Below, in pieces: positions 22,435 through 32,400 of a stretch of DNA of 34,855 nucleotides. The position numbers were made by a program, and so were the translations under genes. This stretch comes from CAZHAX01 sp964530325 (GTDB taxonomy: Bacteria; Chloroflexota; Anaerolineae; B4-G1): contig CAZHAX010000027.1 in the NCBI GenBank assembly GCA_964530325.1, positions 1 to 34,855 on the forward strand. The letters are read 5' to 3'. The notes under the pieces are model-generated. The model saw only the letters and a list, made by a program, of their open reading frames with translations. It was not told where the DNA came from and did no database searches. The first letter of the stretch is position 1. Every line of letters starts with the position of its first letter.

Positions 22435-25400
22435 ATGCTTAGTCCTCGCGCAAAGAAGCTGTGCACTCCCGTCAGCCTGCTGCTGTGCGTCGCCATCCTG
22501 CTGACCTCGGTGCCGGGGTCGGTCTACAGGCTGCCGCGGCGGTACACGCCTCAGTCCGCCCAGCCGGCGCCCGGTCAGGCGGCCCAATTGGCGCAGACTG
22601 CCATCGGAGGCAGCGGAAGCGTGGCCGCAGTGGCGCTGGCTTCCGATTCGGGCCTGGGGCGCAAGCCGCCCACCTACGCCTACGACCCCCCGCCGCGCCC
22701 GCCGGGCTTGGCTTCTCTCGCTCCGCTGCCGGGGCAGACCGCGCCGCTGGTCAGGGTGCATACGTCGCTCAACGGCGCTGTCTCCAGGGCCACGGCGGCG
22801 GCGGTTGGGATGGAGCCGGGCTGGCACCTGGTATCCCTGCCCCTGGTGCCGGTCGATACCGACCCCGCGGCCGTGCTCTCCTCTATTGCGGGCAGCTATG
22901 CGCGGGTGTATGCCTACGACGGCTGCGACGCGGCCGACCCCTGGAAGCTGTACGACCCTGCCGACCCTGCGGCCAGCGACCTGACCGCCATCGATCGCCG
23001 CATGGGCTTGTGGATCGAGATGACCGCTCCGGACACATTGGAGGTAGCGGGCACGCGGCCGGAATGGACCGACATCCCGCTGTGCGAGGGGTGGAATCTG
23101 GTGGGGTACCCGCTGGGGATGGCTCTGCCGCTGGAAGGGGCGCTGCAGACGATAGAGGGGAAGTACGACCGGGTCTTCGCCTGGGACCCGACCGACGTCG
23201 ACGACCCCTGGGCATTCAACGACACCGAAGCGCCGGACTGGGCCAACTACCTGCGCATGCTGAGGCCGGGATCGGGCTACTGGATCCACGCCACCGAGGA
23301 TACGACGCTGATCGTCACCCCGCCGGTGATCCCGCCGGAGATGGACGTTCCCGGCTGCATCGCCAGCCCTACGAACCTGAGCACGGTGTCCGGGCAGGTC
23401 GATGTTAAGCTCGACGCCGACACTTCGCTGCGCGGAGTCACGGTCGACTATTGGCCGGTGAACGATCTCGACGCCTACGAGATCCTATCCACCGGAATAG
23501 ACGCGGCCGCCGGGAGCACGGTGGCCACGCTCGACACGACGGTGCTAGCGAACGGCTCCTACGCGATCCGGGTGAGCGGGACGGAGCCGAGCGGCGAGCA
23601 GCGGGCCTGCGGCATCATGGTCACGGCCGAGGGCGAGTACAAGCCGGGCCGGGTGCGCTTCACCGTGACCGACCTGACCGTGCCGGTGGTGGGCTTGCCC
23701 ATCACCATTGGGCGGACGTACGACAGCCTGGAGCGGAACCAGGTGGGCGAGTTCGGCCACGGCTGGTCGCTGGCGATCGCCAACCCCAAGCTGGAGGTGG
23801 ACCTCGACCACAACGTGACGCTGACCATGCCGAACGGCAGGCGCGTCACGTACTACTATGAGCCGCAGATCGTCTGGGGGTTTGGCATACCCGGGTACCT
23901 CCCGGAGGCGGGGGCGTACGGCAGCCTGGAGGCGAAGGCCTGCGGCTTGGTGGTCAACTCGGGCGGGCAGTGGTTCTGCTTCCCGGGGAGCCGGTACCAG
24001 GAGAGCGTGAGCGGCTACGTCTACACCGATCCCTACGGACGCGAGTTCGATATGGGGATCGACGGCAAGCTCAACTCGATCAAGGACCTGAACGGGAACA
24101 CGCTGACCTTCAGGCCGGACGGCATCGTCAGCAGCGCCGGCGGGCTGGAGGTGCTCTTCACCCGGGACGCCCAGGACCGGATCAAGACGATCACCGATCC
24201 GATGGGGAACGTCTACGAGTACGACTATGACGCGGCGGGCGATCTGGTGGGCGTCCACCTGCCTGGGATCGACGAGCCGGTTCGCTACACCTACAACGCC
24301 GACCATCACTTCCTGAGCGTGGAGGACCCGCGGGGCATCGTCGCCGCCACCGCCACCTACTACCCCGACGGCCGCTTGCAGAGCGAGACCGACGCGCTGG
24401 GGAACACCTACCTCTGCGAGTACGACGTCGAGGGCCGGACGGAGATGGTGACCAACCCGGACGGTGGTGTTGAGACGACGGCCTACGATAGCTTCGGGAT
24501 GGTCCTCAGCCACACGGATGCGTTGAGCCGGACGACGACGTACGACTACGACTCGAATCACAACCTGGCTTCGTACAGCAACCCGGCTGGCGAGACGACG
24601 CGCTTCACCCACGACGGCAACGGCAACGTGACCGCTGCGGTGAACCCGCTAGGGGTGTTGGTGGTGGCCATCACGTACAACGAGTACGGCGGTCCCGCGA
24701 GCCTGACCGATCCGCTGGGTGTCACACGCCGGATCCAGTACGACGAGCGCTACATGCCGGTTAGCACAACGGACAGCCTGGGTGTGATCGACAGCTACAC
24801 CTGGGACGATGACGGAAGCATGCTCAGCAGCCAGGTCGGCGCCGCCGTGGGGTCGGGCTCGGCCTGTGGCGGCCTGTGTAGCATTGCCGCCAGCCAGAGG
24901 CACGATGTCGGCCGCACCACTACGTACACGTATGACGAGTACGGCAACCGGCTCACGGAGACCGACCCGCTGGGTCGGACCACGGAGTACAGCTACGACC
25001 TGCTGGGCCGTGTTCTGACGATGACTGATCCGGAGGGCGGTGAGACTGAGGTAGCGTACGACGCGCTGGGTCGCGTCACTAGCGTTACCGATCCTCTGGG
25101 CCGTGTGGTGCACTTCGAGTACGACGCGAACGGAAACCAGACGGCGTTCGTCGACGCGGCCGATGCCAGAGCCACCTTCGACTACGACGCCCTGAGTCGC
25201 CTGGAAGCGATCCACTACCCGAACGGAACCAGTACCACGTACACGTACGACTACCACGGCAACGTGCTCACGGAGACCGATCCCACCGGCCTGGTTACTC
25301 TGTACGGCTATGATGAGGCTGGGCAATTGGCCAGCCTGACCACAGCCTACGGCACGGCGCTGGCGGCCACGACGCTGTACGCCTACGACGATGCCGGCCG

Positions 25401-28400
25401 GCCGGTGAGCGAGACCGACCCGCTTGGCCACACCACCGTGTATGCCTACGACGCGGCCGGGCAGATGGTCGCGGTCACGGATGCCTTGAGCAATACTGCT
25501 ACCTACGCCTACGATGCCGCCGGCCAGTTGGTCGGTGTCACTGATCCGAATGGGCGTGCTACCGAGTTTGGGTATGACGACCGCGGCCGGCTGACGACAA
25601 CGGTCTACGCCGATGGAAGCTCCGAGCAGAGAGCGTACGACGATGCCGGGAACCTGACCCGTCGGGCGTCTCCCTGCGGCCTGGCCACCAGGTATGTGTA
25701 CGATGCGGCCGGCCAGTTGTTGCAGGTGGCCAGCGCCGACTCTACCTCTCTGTCCAGCACAGTCGCCTACACGTACGACGGTGCAGGCCAGAGGACAAGC
25801 GAGACCGACCCGCTGGGCAATGCGACAACGTACGAGTTCGACGCGGTGGGCCAGGTGCTTACCCGCACCGCGCCTCTGGGGAAAGTCACCACCTACTCCT
25901 ACGACGAGGTGGGGCACCTGGTGCTGGAGAGGGACGCCAATGGGCACGCGACAGAGTACGAATACAGCGACATGGATCGCTTGGTTCGCATCACCTCTCC
26001 CAACAACGGGACCGTCGAGTACACCTACGACGATGCCGGGCGGTTGGTGGATACGATCGACGAGCTGGGGAGGGTGACGCACCGCGAATACGATGTCGCC
26101 GGCCGGCTCCTGGCCAGCACCCGCGCCTATGGCACAGTGGACGCAAGTACCACTCGTTACCAGTACGATCTGGCGGGACGGCGCGTGGCGGTCAGCGATC
26201 CGCGCAACCACACCACGACCTACGTCTATGACGAATCCGATAGGCTGCTGCAGACGATCGATGCCCTGGGGAATACCACCACGCGGGCATACGACGCTGC
26301 CGGGCAGCTGCTATCTGTGACCGACGCGAACGATCACGAGACCTCGTACGCATACGACAGCCTGGGACGGCTGCTGTTGACCACCTACGCAGACGGTACG
26401 ACGGAGAGCCTCGAGTACGGCTGCGCGGGGAGGCTGACCAGCTCGACGGACCAGGCGGGCAGAGCGACCGGCTACGGCTACGACGACGCCGGGCGGCTGG
26501 TGACGGTGACCAACGCGCTGGACCAGGTCACGCGGTACGGGTATGACTTGGCGGCCAACCTGACCTCGGTCACCGACGCGAGGGACCACACCACGGGCTT
26601 CACCTACGACGCGCTGGGGCGGCGGACGCGCAAGACGTATGCGGACGGCTCCTTCGAGAGCTTTGCCTACGATCCGGTGGGCAACCTGCTCAGCCACACC
26701 CTGGCGGACGGGAACGTCAATACGTACAGCTACGACTCGATGGACCGGCTGGAAGTTGCGTCATACTTCGACGGCCAGACGGTGACCTACGACTACACTC
26801 CCACCGGCCAGCGCGAGACGGTGACCGACGGCCGCGGCGCCACCAGCTATGCCTACGACGCGCTCGATCGGATTGTCCAGATCAGGCAGCCGGACGGCAG
26901 GCAGGTGGCCTACGACTACGACGCTGCTGGGAACCGGGTGGGCCTGACCACGCTGGCGGGCATGACGCGCTATGCCTACGACGAGCTCGACCGCTTGACC
27001 AGCGTCGTGGATGCCCAGGGCGGCGAGACGACGTTCGCCTACGACCCGGTAGGGCTGCGGACGCAGAAGAACCTGCCCAACGGCCTCAGCGTCGACTATG
27101 GGTACGACGAGCTGAGCCGGCTCACTAGCATCGTGCAGCACGACGCCGCGAACGTGCTCGAGTCATATGAGTATGAGCTGGGTCCAGCCGGCAATCGGTT
27201 GAGCGTAGCGAACGAGGATGGGGCGTCGATCCACTGGAGCTACGACGACGCCTACCGGCTGATCGGCGAGGAGTTCCGCGATCCCGGCGGGATCCCTCTC
27301 TCGCAGACGAGCTACACCTACGACGCGGTCGGCAACCGGCTGAGCGAGACGGCTGATGGGGTGACGACCGAGTACGTGTACAACGCGCTCGACCAGCTGG
27401 TGAGCAAGGGAAGCGTGCAGTACGCGTACGATGGGCGGGGCAACCTGATCGAGATGGTGGACGGGGCTGACGTGACGCAGTACACCTGGGACGCGCTCAA
27501 CAGGTTGAGCGCCATCGCGGCTCACAGTGGGCTTGAAGTCAGCTACGAGTACGACGCCGACGGCCGGCGCGTGCAGCAGACGGTCGGCGGGCAGGTGACC
27601 GACTACCTGTGGGACGAGACCTCCCGGTACGGCGACGTGGTGCTGGAGACGAACAGCGGTGGCACGGTCCTGGCCAGCTACGTGCTTGCCGGACCAGAGC
27701 TGATCTCCCAGCGCCGCAGCGGGGCCACGAGCTACTACCTGCACGACGGGCAGGGGAGCGTGCGCGCCCTGGCGGACGCTGCCGGGGCTATCACAGATCA
27801 GTACACCTACGCCGCCTTCGGCGAGCTCGTCGATGAGGTAGGCACGACGGAGAACCCCTACCGGTACACGGCGCAGCAGTACGACGAGGATACCGGGCTC
27901 TACAGCCTGCGGGCGCGGCACTTCGATCCGGCAAACGGCCGCTTCCTCAGCCCCGATCCGGTGGAGCAGTGGCGGAACGTGCGGGAGCTGAACCGCTACG
28001 CCTACGCGGCAGGCGACCCGGTCAACCTGGTCGACCCCCGCGGGGAGCAGGCCCTGGCCGAGAGCATGCTGACGCATCTGGCCAGGGGCGCGAAAGCCGG
28101 CGCCCTGCTCGGAATGAAGGCGGCTCTCGTGGGTGCGGTATTCTTCTATGTCGCCTCGTACCTGGGAGCGTGCGGCGATCAGGGCAAGGAATGGGCCAGG
28201 GACCTGACGCTGCCTCAATTCGTGGCATACCTGGGCAGAGCGGTAGCGTTGGGCGCCGTAATAGGCACGGTGGCCGGCATCTACGCTGCGGCTGGGCCGT
28301 ACGCTGCCGGGGCCTTTGCAATGGGAATGGGCGCGATCGGCATGACCGCGTCTGGTCTGGACATCGTGACGAACGGCCCGAATCTCTGCAACGTGCTTGC

Positions 28401-28866
28401 GTTTGTGTTGTCAGCCTGGTCTTTTGTGGCTGGGGCTCGCACGATCGCCAACGCGGCCGCGGCTGATCGTGCGGGGCAGGCAGCAGGTCAGCAGAAGCCC
28501 TGCGGCAGTGGGGGGCGTTGTGTCAGCGTGCCCGGCACCGCGGAGCGACCGGTCCAACCGTACGAAGTAGGTACTGTCGACGATCTGCTCGCCCGCTCTG
28601 AGCCCTACGACGGTCTGCAGATACACCATGCACCTCAAGCTTCCCCTGCTGGGCAAGTCATACCGGACTACGATCCGCAGACCGCGTCAGGCATCGCATT
28701 GCCTGACAGCGAGCACAGGGCGGTTCCGACTATCCGGGGCGATTATAGTGGTGACGCCAGGTCGTTGGTGGCCAAAGACATGCAGGATCTGAGGAACTAC
28801 ACGAACGCACCTAATAGCGCGTTGCAGCAACTACTCAACCTGATAAAGGCTATGTACGGCCTGTAG
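22435..28866 (+). CDS. Secreted Rhs/YD-repeat protein with putative nuclease tip
   Basis: This 2143-residue protein has a Sec signal (KKLCTPVSLLLCVAILLTSVPGS) and two 'GWxLV' modules near 128-300 (GWHLVSLPLVPV, GWNLVGYPLGMA). A DUF6531-like start of the Rhs shell lies near 405-470. More than 1,100 residues of YD repeats follow (YDALGRVTSVTDPLGRV-type units), and the Rhs core (YDEDTGLYSLRARHFDPANGRFLSPDP) ends at DPRG near 1868. The last ~275 residues are variable in style: first hydrophobic segments, then LQIHHAPQ (His 2064-2065) and IALPDSEHRAVPTIRG (His 2094), which looks like an HNH/His-Me-finger toxin. Rhs proteins enclose a C-terminal toxin and deliver it to competitors; a Sec signal suggests WapA-like export. 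GGAGGG lies five bases before the ATG. An apparent immunity gene follows at once. Confidence 0.85.
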   Translation: MLSPRAKKLCTPVSLLLCVAILLTSVPGSVYRLPRRYTPQSAQPAPGQAAQLAQTAIGGSGSVAAVALASDSGLGRKPPTYAYDPPPRPPGLASLAPLPGQTAPLVRVHTSLNGAVSRATAAAVGMEPGWHLVSLPLVPVDTDPAAVLSSIAGSYARVYAYDGCDAADPWKLYDPADPAASDLTAIDRRMGLWIEMTAPDTLEVAGTRPEWTDIPLCEGWNLVGYPLGMALPLEGALQTIEGKYDRVFAWDPTDVDDPWAFNDTEAPDWANYLRMLRPGSGYWIHATEDTTLIVTPPVIPPEMDVPGCIASPTNLSTVSGQVDVKLDADTSLRGVTVDYWPVNDLDAYEILSTGIDAAAGSTVATLDTTVLANGSYAIRVSGTEPSGEQRACGIMVTAEGEYKPGRVRFTVTDLTVPVVGLPITIGRTYDSLERNQVGEFGHGWSLAIANPKLEVDLDHNVTLTMPNGRRVTYYYEPQIVWGFGIPGYLPEAGAYGSLEAKACGLVVNSGGQWFCFPGSRYQESVSGYVYTDPYGREFDMGIDGKLNSIKDLNGNTLTFRPDGIVSSAGGLEVLFTRDAQDRIKTITDPMGNVYEYDYDAAGDLVGVHLPGIDEPVRYTYNADHHFLSVEDPRGIVAATATYYPDGRLQSETDALGNTYLCEYDVEGRTEMVTNPDGGVETTAYDSFGMVLSHTDALSRTTTYDYDSNHNLASYSNPAGETTRFTHDGNGNVTAAVNPLGVLVVAITYNEYGGPASLTDPLGVTRRIQYDERYMPVSTTDSLGVIDSYTWDDDGSMLSSQVGAAVGSGSACGGLCSIAASQRHDVGRTTTYTYDEYGNRLTETDPLGRTTEYSYDLLGRVLTMTDPEGGETEVAYDALGRVTSVTDPLGRVVHFEYDANGNQTAFVDAADARATFDYDALSRLEAIHYPNGTSTTYTYDYHGNVLTETDPTGLVTLYGYDEAGQLASLTTAYGTALAATTLYAYDDAGRPVSETDPLGHTTVYAYDAAGQMVAVTDALSNTATYAYDAAGQLVGVTDPNGRATEFGYDDRGRLTTTVYADGSSEQRAYDDAGNLTRRASPCGLATRYVYDAAGQLLQVASADSTSLSSTVAYTYDGAGQRTSETDPLGNATTYEFDAVGQVLTRTAPLGKVTTYSYDEVGHLVLERDANGHATEYEYSDMDRLVRITSPNNGTVEYTYDDAGRLVDTIDELGRVTHREYDVAGRLLASTRAYGTVDASTTRYQYDLAGRRVAVSDPRNHTTTYVYDESDRLLQTIDALGNTTTRAYDAAGQLLSVTDANDHETSYAYDSLGRLLLTTYADGTTESLEYGCAGRLTSSTDQAGRATGYGYDDAGRLVTVTNALDQVTRYGYDLAANLTSVTDARDHTTGFTYDALGRRTRKTYADGSFESFAYDPVGNLLSHTLADGNVNTYSYDSMDRLEVASYFDGQTVTYDYTPTGQRETVTDGRGATSYAYDALDRIVQIRQPDGRQVAYDYDAAGNRVGLTTLAGMTRYAYDELDRLTSVVDAQGGETTFAYDPVGLRTQKNLPNGLSVDYGYDELSRLTSIVQHDAANVLESYEYELGPAGNRLSVANEDGASIHWSYDDAYRLIGEEFRDPGGIPLSQTSYTYDAVGNRLSETADGVTTEYVYNALDQLVSKGSVQYAYDGRGNLIEMVDGADVTQYTWDALNRLSAIAAHSGLEVSYEYDADGRRVQQTVGGQVTDYLWDETSRYGDVVLETNSGGTVLASYVLAGPELISQRRSGATSYYLHDGQGSVRALADAAGAITDQYTYAAFGELVDEVGTTENPYRYTAQQYDEDTGLYSLRARHFDPANGRFLSPDPVEQWRNVRELNRYAYAAGDPVNLVDPRGEQALAESMLTHLARGAKAGALLGMKAALVGAVFFYVASYLGACGDQGKEWARDLTLPQFVAYLGRAVALGAVIGTVAGIYAAAGPYAAGAFAMGMGAIGMTASGLDIVTNGPNLCNVLAFVLSAWSFVAGARTIANAAAADRAGQAAGQQKPCGSGGRCVSVPGTAERPVQPYEVGTVDDLLARSEPYDGLQIHHAPQASPAGQVIPDYDPQTASGIALPDSEHRAVPTIRGDYSGDARSLVAKDMQDLRNYTNAPNSALQQLLNLIKAMYGL

Positions 28867-28877
28867 GAGGACGTGAC

Positions 28878-29327
28878 TTGAAGAACCATGCGCGGAACGA
28901 GACAGAGGCCGGGGATCTATTCCTGAACCTGCTGCTTGCTGTGGCCTATGACAGAGCGGTCGACGGGACAGTCTCGCTGCTGGAGGACGGACCCCCCGGC
29001 AGAGGGCCGGCGGAGGACCTTGTCTCACTACACCGATGGTTTCAGGGGCTGAGTGACGAGAGCAGGGGATGCGCGGTCTCCGTCTTGCGGGAAACCGCTG
29101 AAGCCGTTCTGTTCAATCTCCTGGTGCTCCTGGATGGCCTGGGGGGCTACGTGATCAAGGGGGTAGTGTCCGATTTCGCTGTGTATCTGCAGAGCTACGC
29201 AGACGAGGATGCGAGGAAAGCCAATACAGCGGAGCTCCGCGTTCGGGTGAATCCTGCACACACAACCCAATTCCTCCACGACAGAATGCGGTGGATGCTG
29301 GAGGACCGTGCCGACGGGGGACGGTGA
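28878..29327 (+). CDS. Probable immunity protein for the Rhs toxin
   Basis: This 149-residue, mostly helical, acidic soluble protein starts at a TTG 11 bases after the rhs stop. The ribosome site TAGGAGG overlaps that stop, so it should be co-translated with rhs. Segments such as LFLNLLLAVAYDRAVDGTVSLLEDGPP and VVSDFAVYLQSYADEDARKA are present. I do not recognise a named immunity family with confidence. The role is inferred from its position, small size and lack of a signal peptide, as expected for a protein that neutralises the cognate toxin in the producing cell. Confidence 0.65.
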   Translation: MKNHARNETEAGDLFLNLLLAVAYDRAVDGTVSLLEDGPPGRGPAEDLVSLHRWFQGLSDESRGCAVSVLRETAEAVLFNLLVLLDGLGGYVIKGVVSDFAVYLQSYADEDARKANTAELRVRVNPAHTTQFLHDRMRWMLEDRADGGR

Positions 29328-29486
29328 CTCGCTTGGTGGAAACTCGCGGCTCCGATATGGCGTCACGGACACCGATGGTTTGGCGCCGTGGACGGCCGAG
29401 CCTGCACAAGGGATCAACTGTTGGAGACGAGAGGGGCGCGGCAACCACCGCCGGCCGTTCAGCTCGCTGCCAAGGAGTAGCCAAGG

Positions 29487-32400
29487 ATGAATAGATCTAG
29501 CACACCATCGGTCCTGGCCGTTCGGCTGCTTGCTGCAGCTGCCCTCGTCGCCCAAACAGCGCCGCTGCCGCTCTACGCCAGCGCGGATGCCCTTACGGAC
29601 GCGGACGCCCCCGCGCTCCCCTCCAGCTTCTACGGCACCGCCACGCTGGATGGCGCCGACGTAGCGGAGGATACCGCTGTCTCCGCCTGGGTCGACGGTG
29701 TCCGGGTGGCCGAGGCGGGCACGTCTACGGCTGCCACTCGCTCCGTCTACGTCCTCGACGTGCCGGGCGACGATCCCCAGACCCCCGCCCTCGACGGCGC
29801 CTACGAGGGGGCGGTCGTCGTCTTCAAGGTGGCCGGCTACGCCGCCGGTGACCTCGCCCTGTGGCACGCGGGCGAGGTGGTCGAGCTGGGCCTCGCTGCC
29901 GTGCAGCACGATGGACCGGACCTGGCTGTGCTTGTCGACGACGGCGAGAGGGAGACCTTCTCCGGCCAGAGGCTCGCCTACACGATCGTGGCCATCAACG
30001 TGGGCCGCCAGGAGGCGACCGGCGTCTCCATCGTCGATACGCTGCCCGAGCACGTCACCTTCCTCGCCGCCAGTGACGGCGGCAGCGAGGCTGGCGGCGT
30101 GGTCGCCTGGCCGGAGTTCAGCCTGGCTGGGGATGCCTACACTGTGCGCACGGTCACCGTCGAGGTGGGGAATCCCCTCTCCGCTGGGGTGGACGAGATC
30201 GAGAACACGGTCACCGCGAGCGACGACGGCGCGGGCGGCGCCGATCCCACGCCGGCGAACAACACGGCCACGGATACGGATGCCGTAGCCGTAGCGCCCG
30301 CCCTGGCCGACGCCTTCGAGGAACTGAGCTACTGCGACGCGGACAACCCCGTGCTGCCGTCGATCGCGGGCTTCCTCGTCGACAACGTGCGGGACGTGGA
30401 GCAGGGCTGCAGGGCCGAGCCCTGGCCAACCTTCTCCGCCCAGGCACGCGACCGCGTGGCCAGTGGCGTTCGGGCTCTGGCCTACGAGTATGGAGATGAT
30501 CCTCGCATGACGGCGGACGACGATCTCCTCATCGTCGCCGATAGAGTCGAATCCCGCGCCGCATGCGGCCTGGCGCTCCTCTCGGACCTGGTCGCGCTGC
30601 AGGATACGGTGCGGGCACTGCAGGGCCAGGTGTGCGGCATTGCAGAACACAGCGTCAGCCTCTCCTTCAGCCCCGGCAGCACCTACGCTCTGGTCGGGAA
30701 ACCGGCGGCGTACGACCTCGTGCTTCGCAACACGGGGACGGCAGCGACCACCTACGACGTCGAGCTGCAGTCGCTCGACCCCCAGCTCGAGATATCCGGC
30801 GCTCCATCCTCTCTCACCGTGTCCTTGGCGGCCGGAGAGATCTACACGGCGTCCGTCGCAGCTACGCCTACTACGGCAGGCACCTTCTCAATGCAGGCCA
30901 AGGTCGCGGCGCAGGAGGCGCCCATCGTCCAGGCCCAGGCCACTGCCGTCCTGCGCAGCCTCGATTCGCTCGTCGAGGTGGTCGAGGTGGGGGCTGAGCC
31001 TCGCTTCGTCGAATTGGGCGCCGGCGTTGGAGTAGACCTGTACGCCCGAGTGGGCAACAGGACCCAGGTGGAGCTCGCCGTAGTCGCCAATGTGCAGGTC
31101 TTCGATCCTGCCGCCCTGCCCGTCTTCACCGGCGGCAGCGCGCTCTCGCTGGAGGCGGTCGACGTGCCGATCCGCTACAGCCTGGAGACGATCGATACGA
31201 CAGGACTTATCAGCGGCACCTACACTATTGTGGTGGAGATACGTGATAGCGTCGAGGGGGACCTGATCCCCAATGGGACGGGGTGGGGCAGCCTCTACGT
31301 GGGGCGGGCGGTGCAGGGCTCTTCGAGCGTTTCCCCGCAGATCGTGGCTCCCGGCACGGTGACGGCGACGACGATCATCACCACCGAGCTGATGCAGTTC
31401 GACTATCCCGGCGGGTCCGCTCTGCTGCTGGCGCCGCCGGCGATGGCCGGCGATTGGGGCAGCACGATGGGCGGCCTGCGGAGTGTGGCGTCTCTGGCGT
31501 GGGCTGCGGACCCGTCGTTGTCCGTCTGCCTGGCGCGGCCCTCGGCTTCGCAAGAGGCGATGGCCTTCTCGGAGGTGGCTGACAAGCCAGCCGGCGCTGC
31601 CTTTTCGCCGGCCGCCACGGCGGATCAACGTGTCGGCCGTGCGCCTGCCGCCCTGCAGGCGAGTGGGGCGCCGGTCACAGCATCCTACTTCAACCAGACT
31701 GATACCGAAGGCTGGGGTGTGAATCTCGGCGTATTGGAGAACCCTGGCAGTGGAGGCAGCGGCGGGGGCAGCGGCAATGGGTACATCTGGACGAATGCGC
31801 CCGGTGACGACAATACCAGCTACTACGTCGCGCCGCCGACCTACCATTGTGATTGGACCAGCTTGGGAGAGCTCCACCTGGCGCTGTGGAGCAGCGGCGG
31901 CACCTACTACACGTCGGGCTACGGCATGTATGGTGATATCTACCTGATAAGCGGCAGCAAGACAGCGTCGATGATGTTGCCAGGACGGCCGGCCCCAAGC
32001 TGGGATCCCTTTGTCGTCATGCTGGACGATAGCGAGAGCTGGACTCTCGGAGGAGGCGCAACCAGCCTCGGCGAAGTGCTGAGCAACGTCACTGACTTCC
32101 GGATCCGGGCTGAGTATGGCGTCGGCGACGATCAGTCTGGATTGGACAGCGTCGAGCTGTTCTACTCCGCAGGGTGGCGCTCCTACGCGCTCCGTTTCGA
32201 CGGGGTGGACGACTCAGTCTCGATTCCGGACGGTCCCTACGATCTGACCGATGGCACTGTGGAGGCCTGGGTCAAGGCAGATGGCTACGGCGTCATTCTC
32301 GATACGGGCGACGATCCTGTGCACACAGATGAGGGGTACAGGCTGGTGGTGAACGGCGATGGCACCGTCACCTGGTCCTTCGCCAACGTGGGAGGGGGCT

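Noticed and set aside
24649..26211. Minus-strand open frame of 520 codons within rhs
   Set aside because: It mirrors the YD-repeat periodicity of the sense strand and is explained by codon bias in the repeats.
22435..28000. Repeated DNA in rhs considered as tandem non-coding repeats
   Set aside because: One intact reading frame of YD-type units explains the periodicity.
29308..29490. Short frame with an Rhs-like phrase (RYGVTDTDGLAPW)
   Set aside because: Only a dozen residues recall an Rhs core end. It overlaps the immunity gene in another frame, and there is no supporting context for a displaced Rhs tip.
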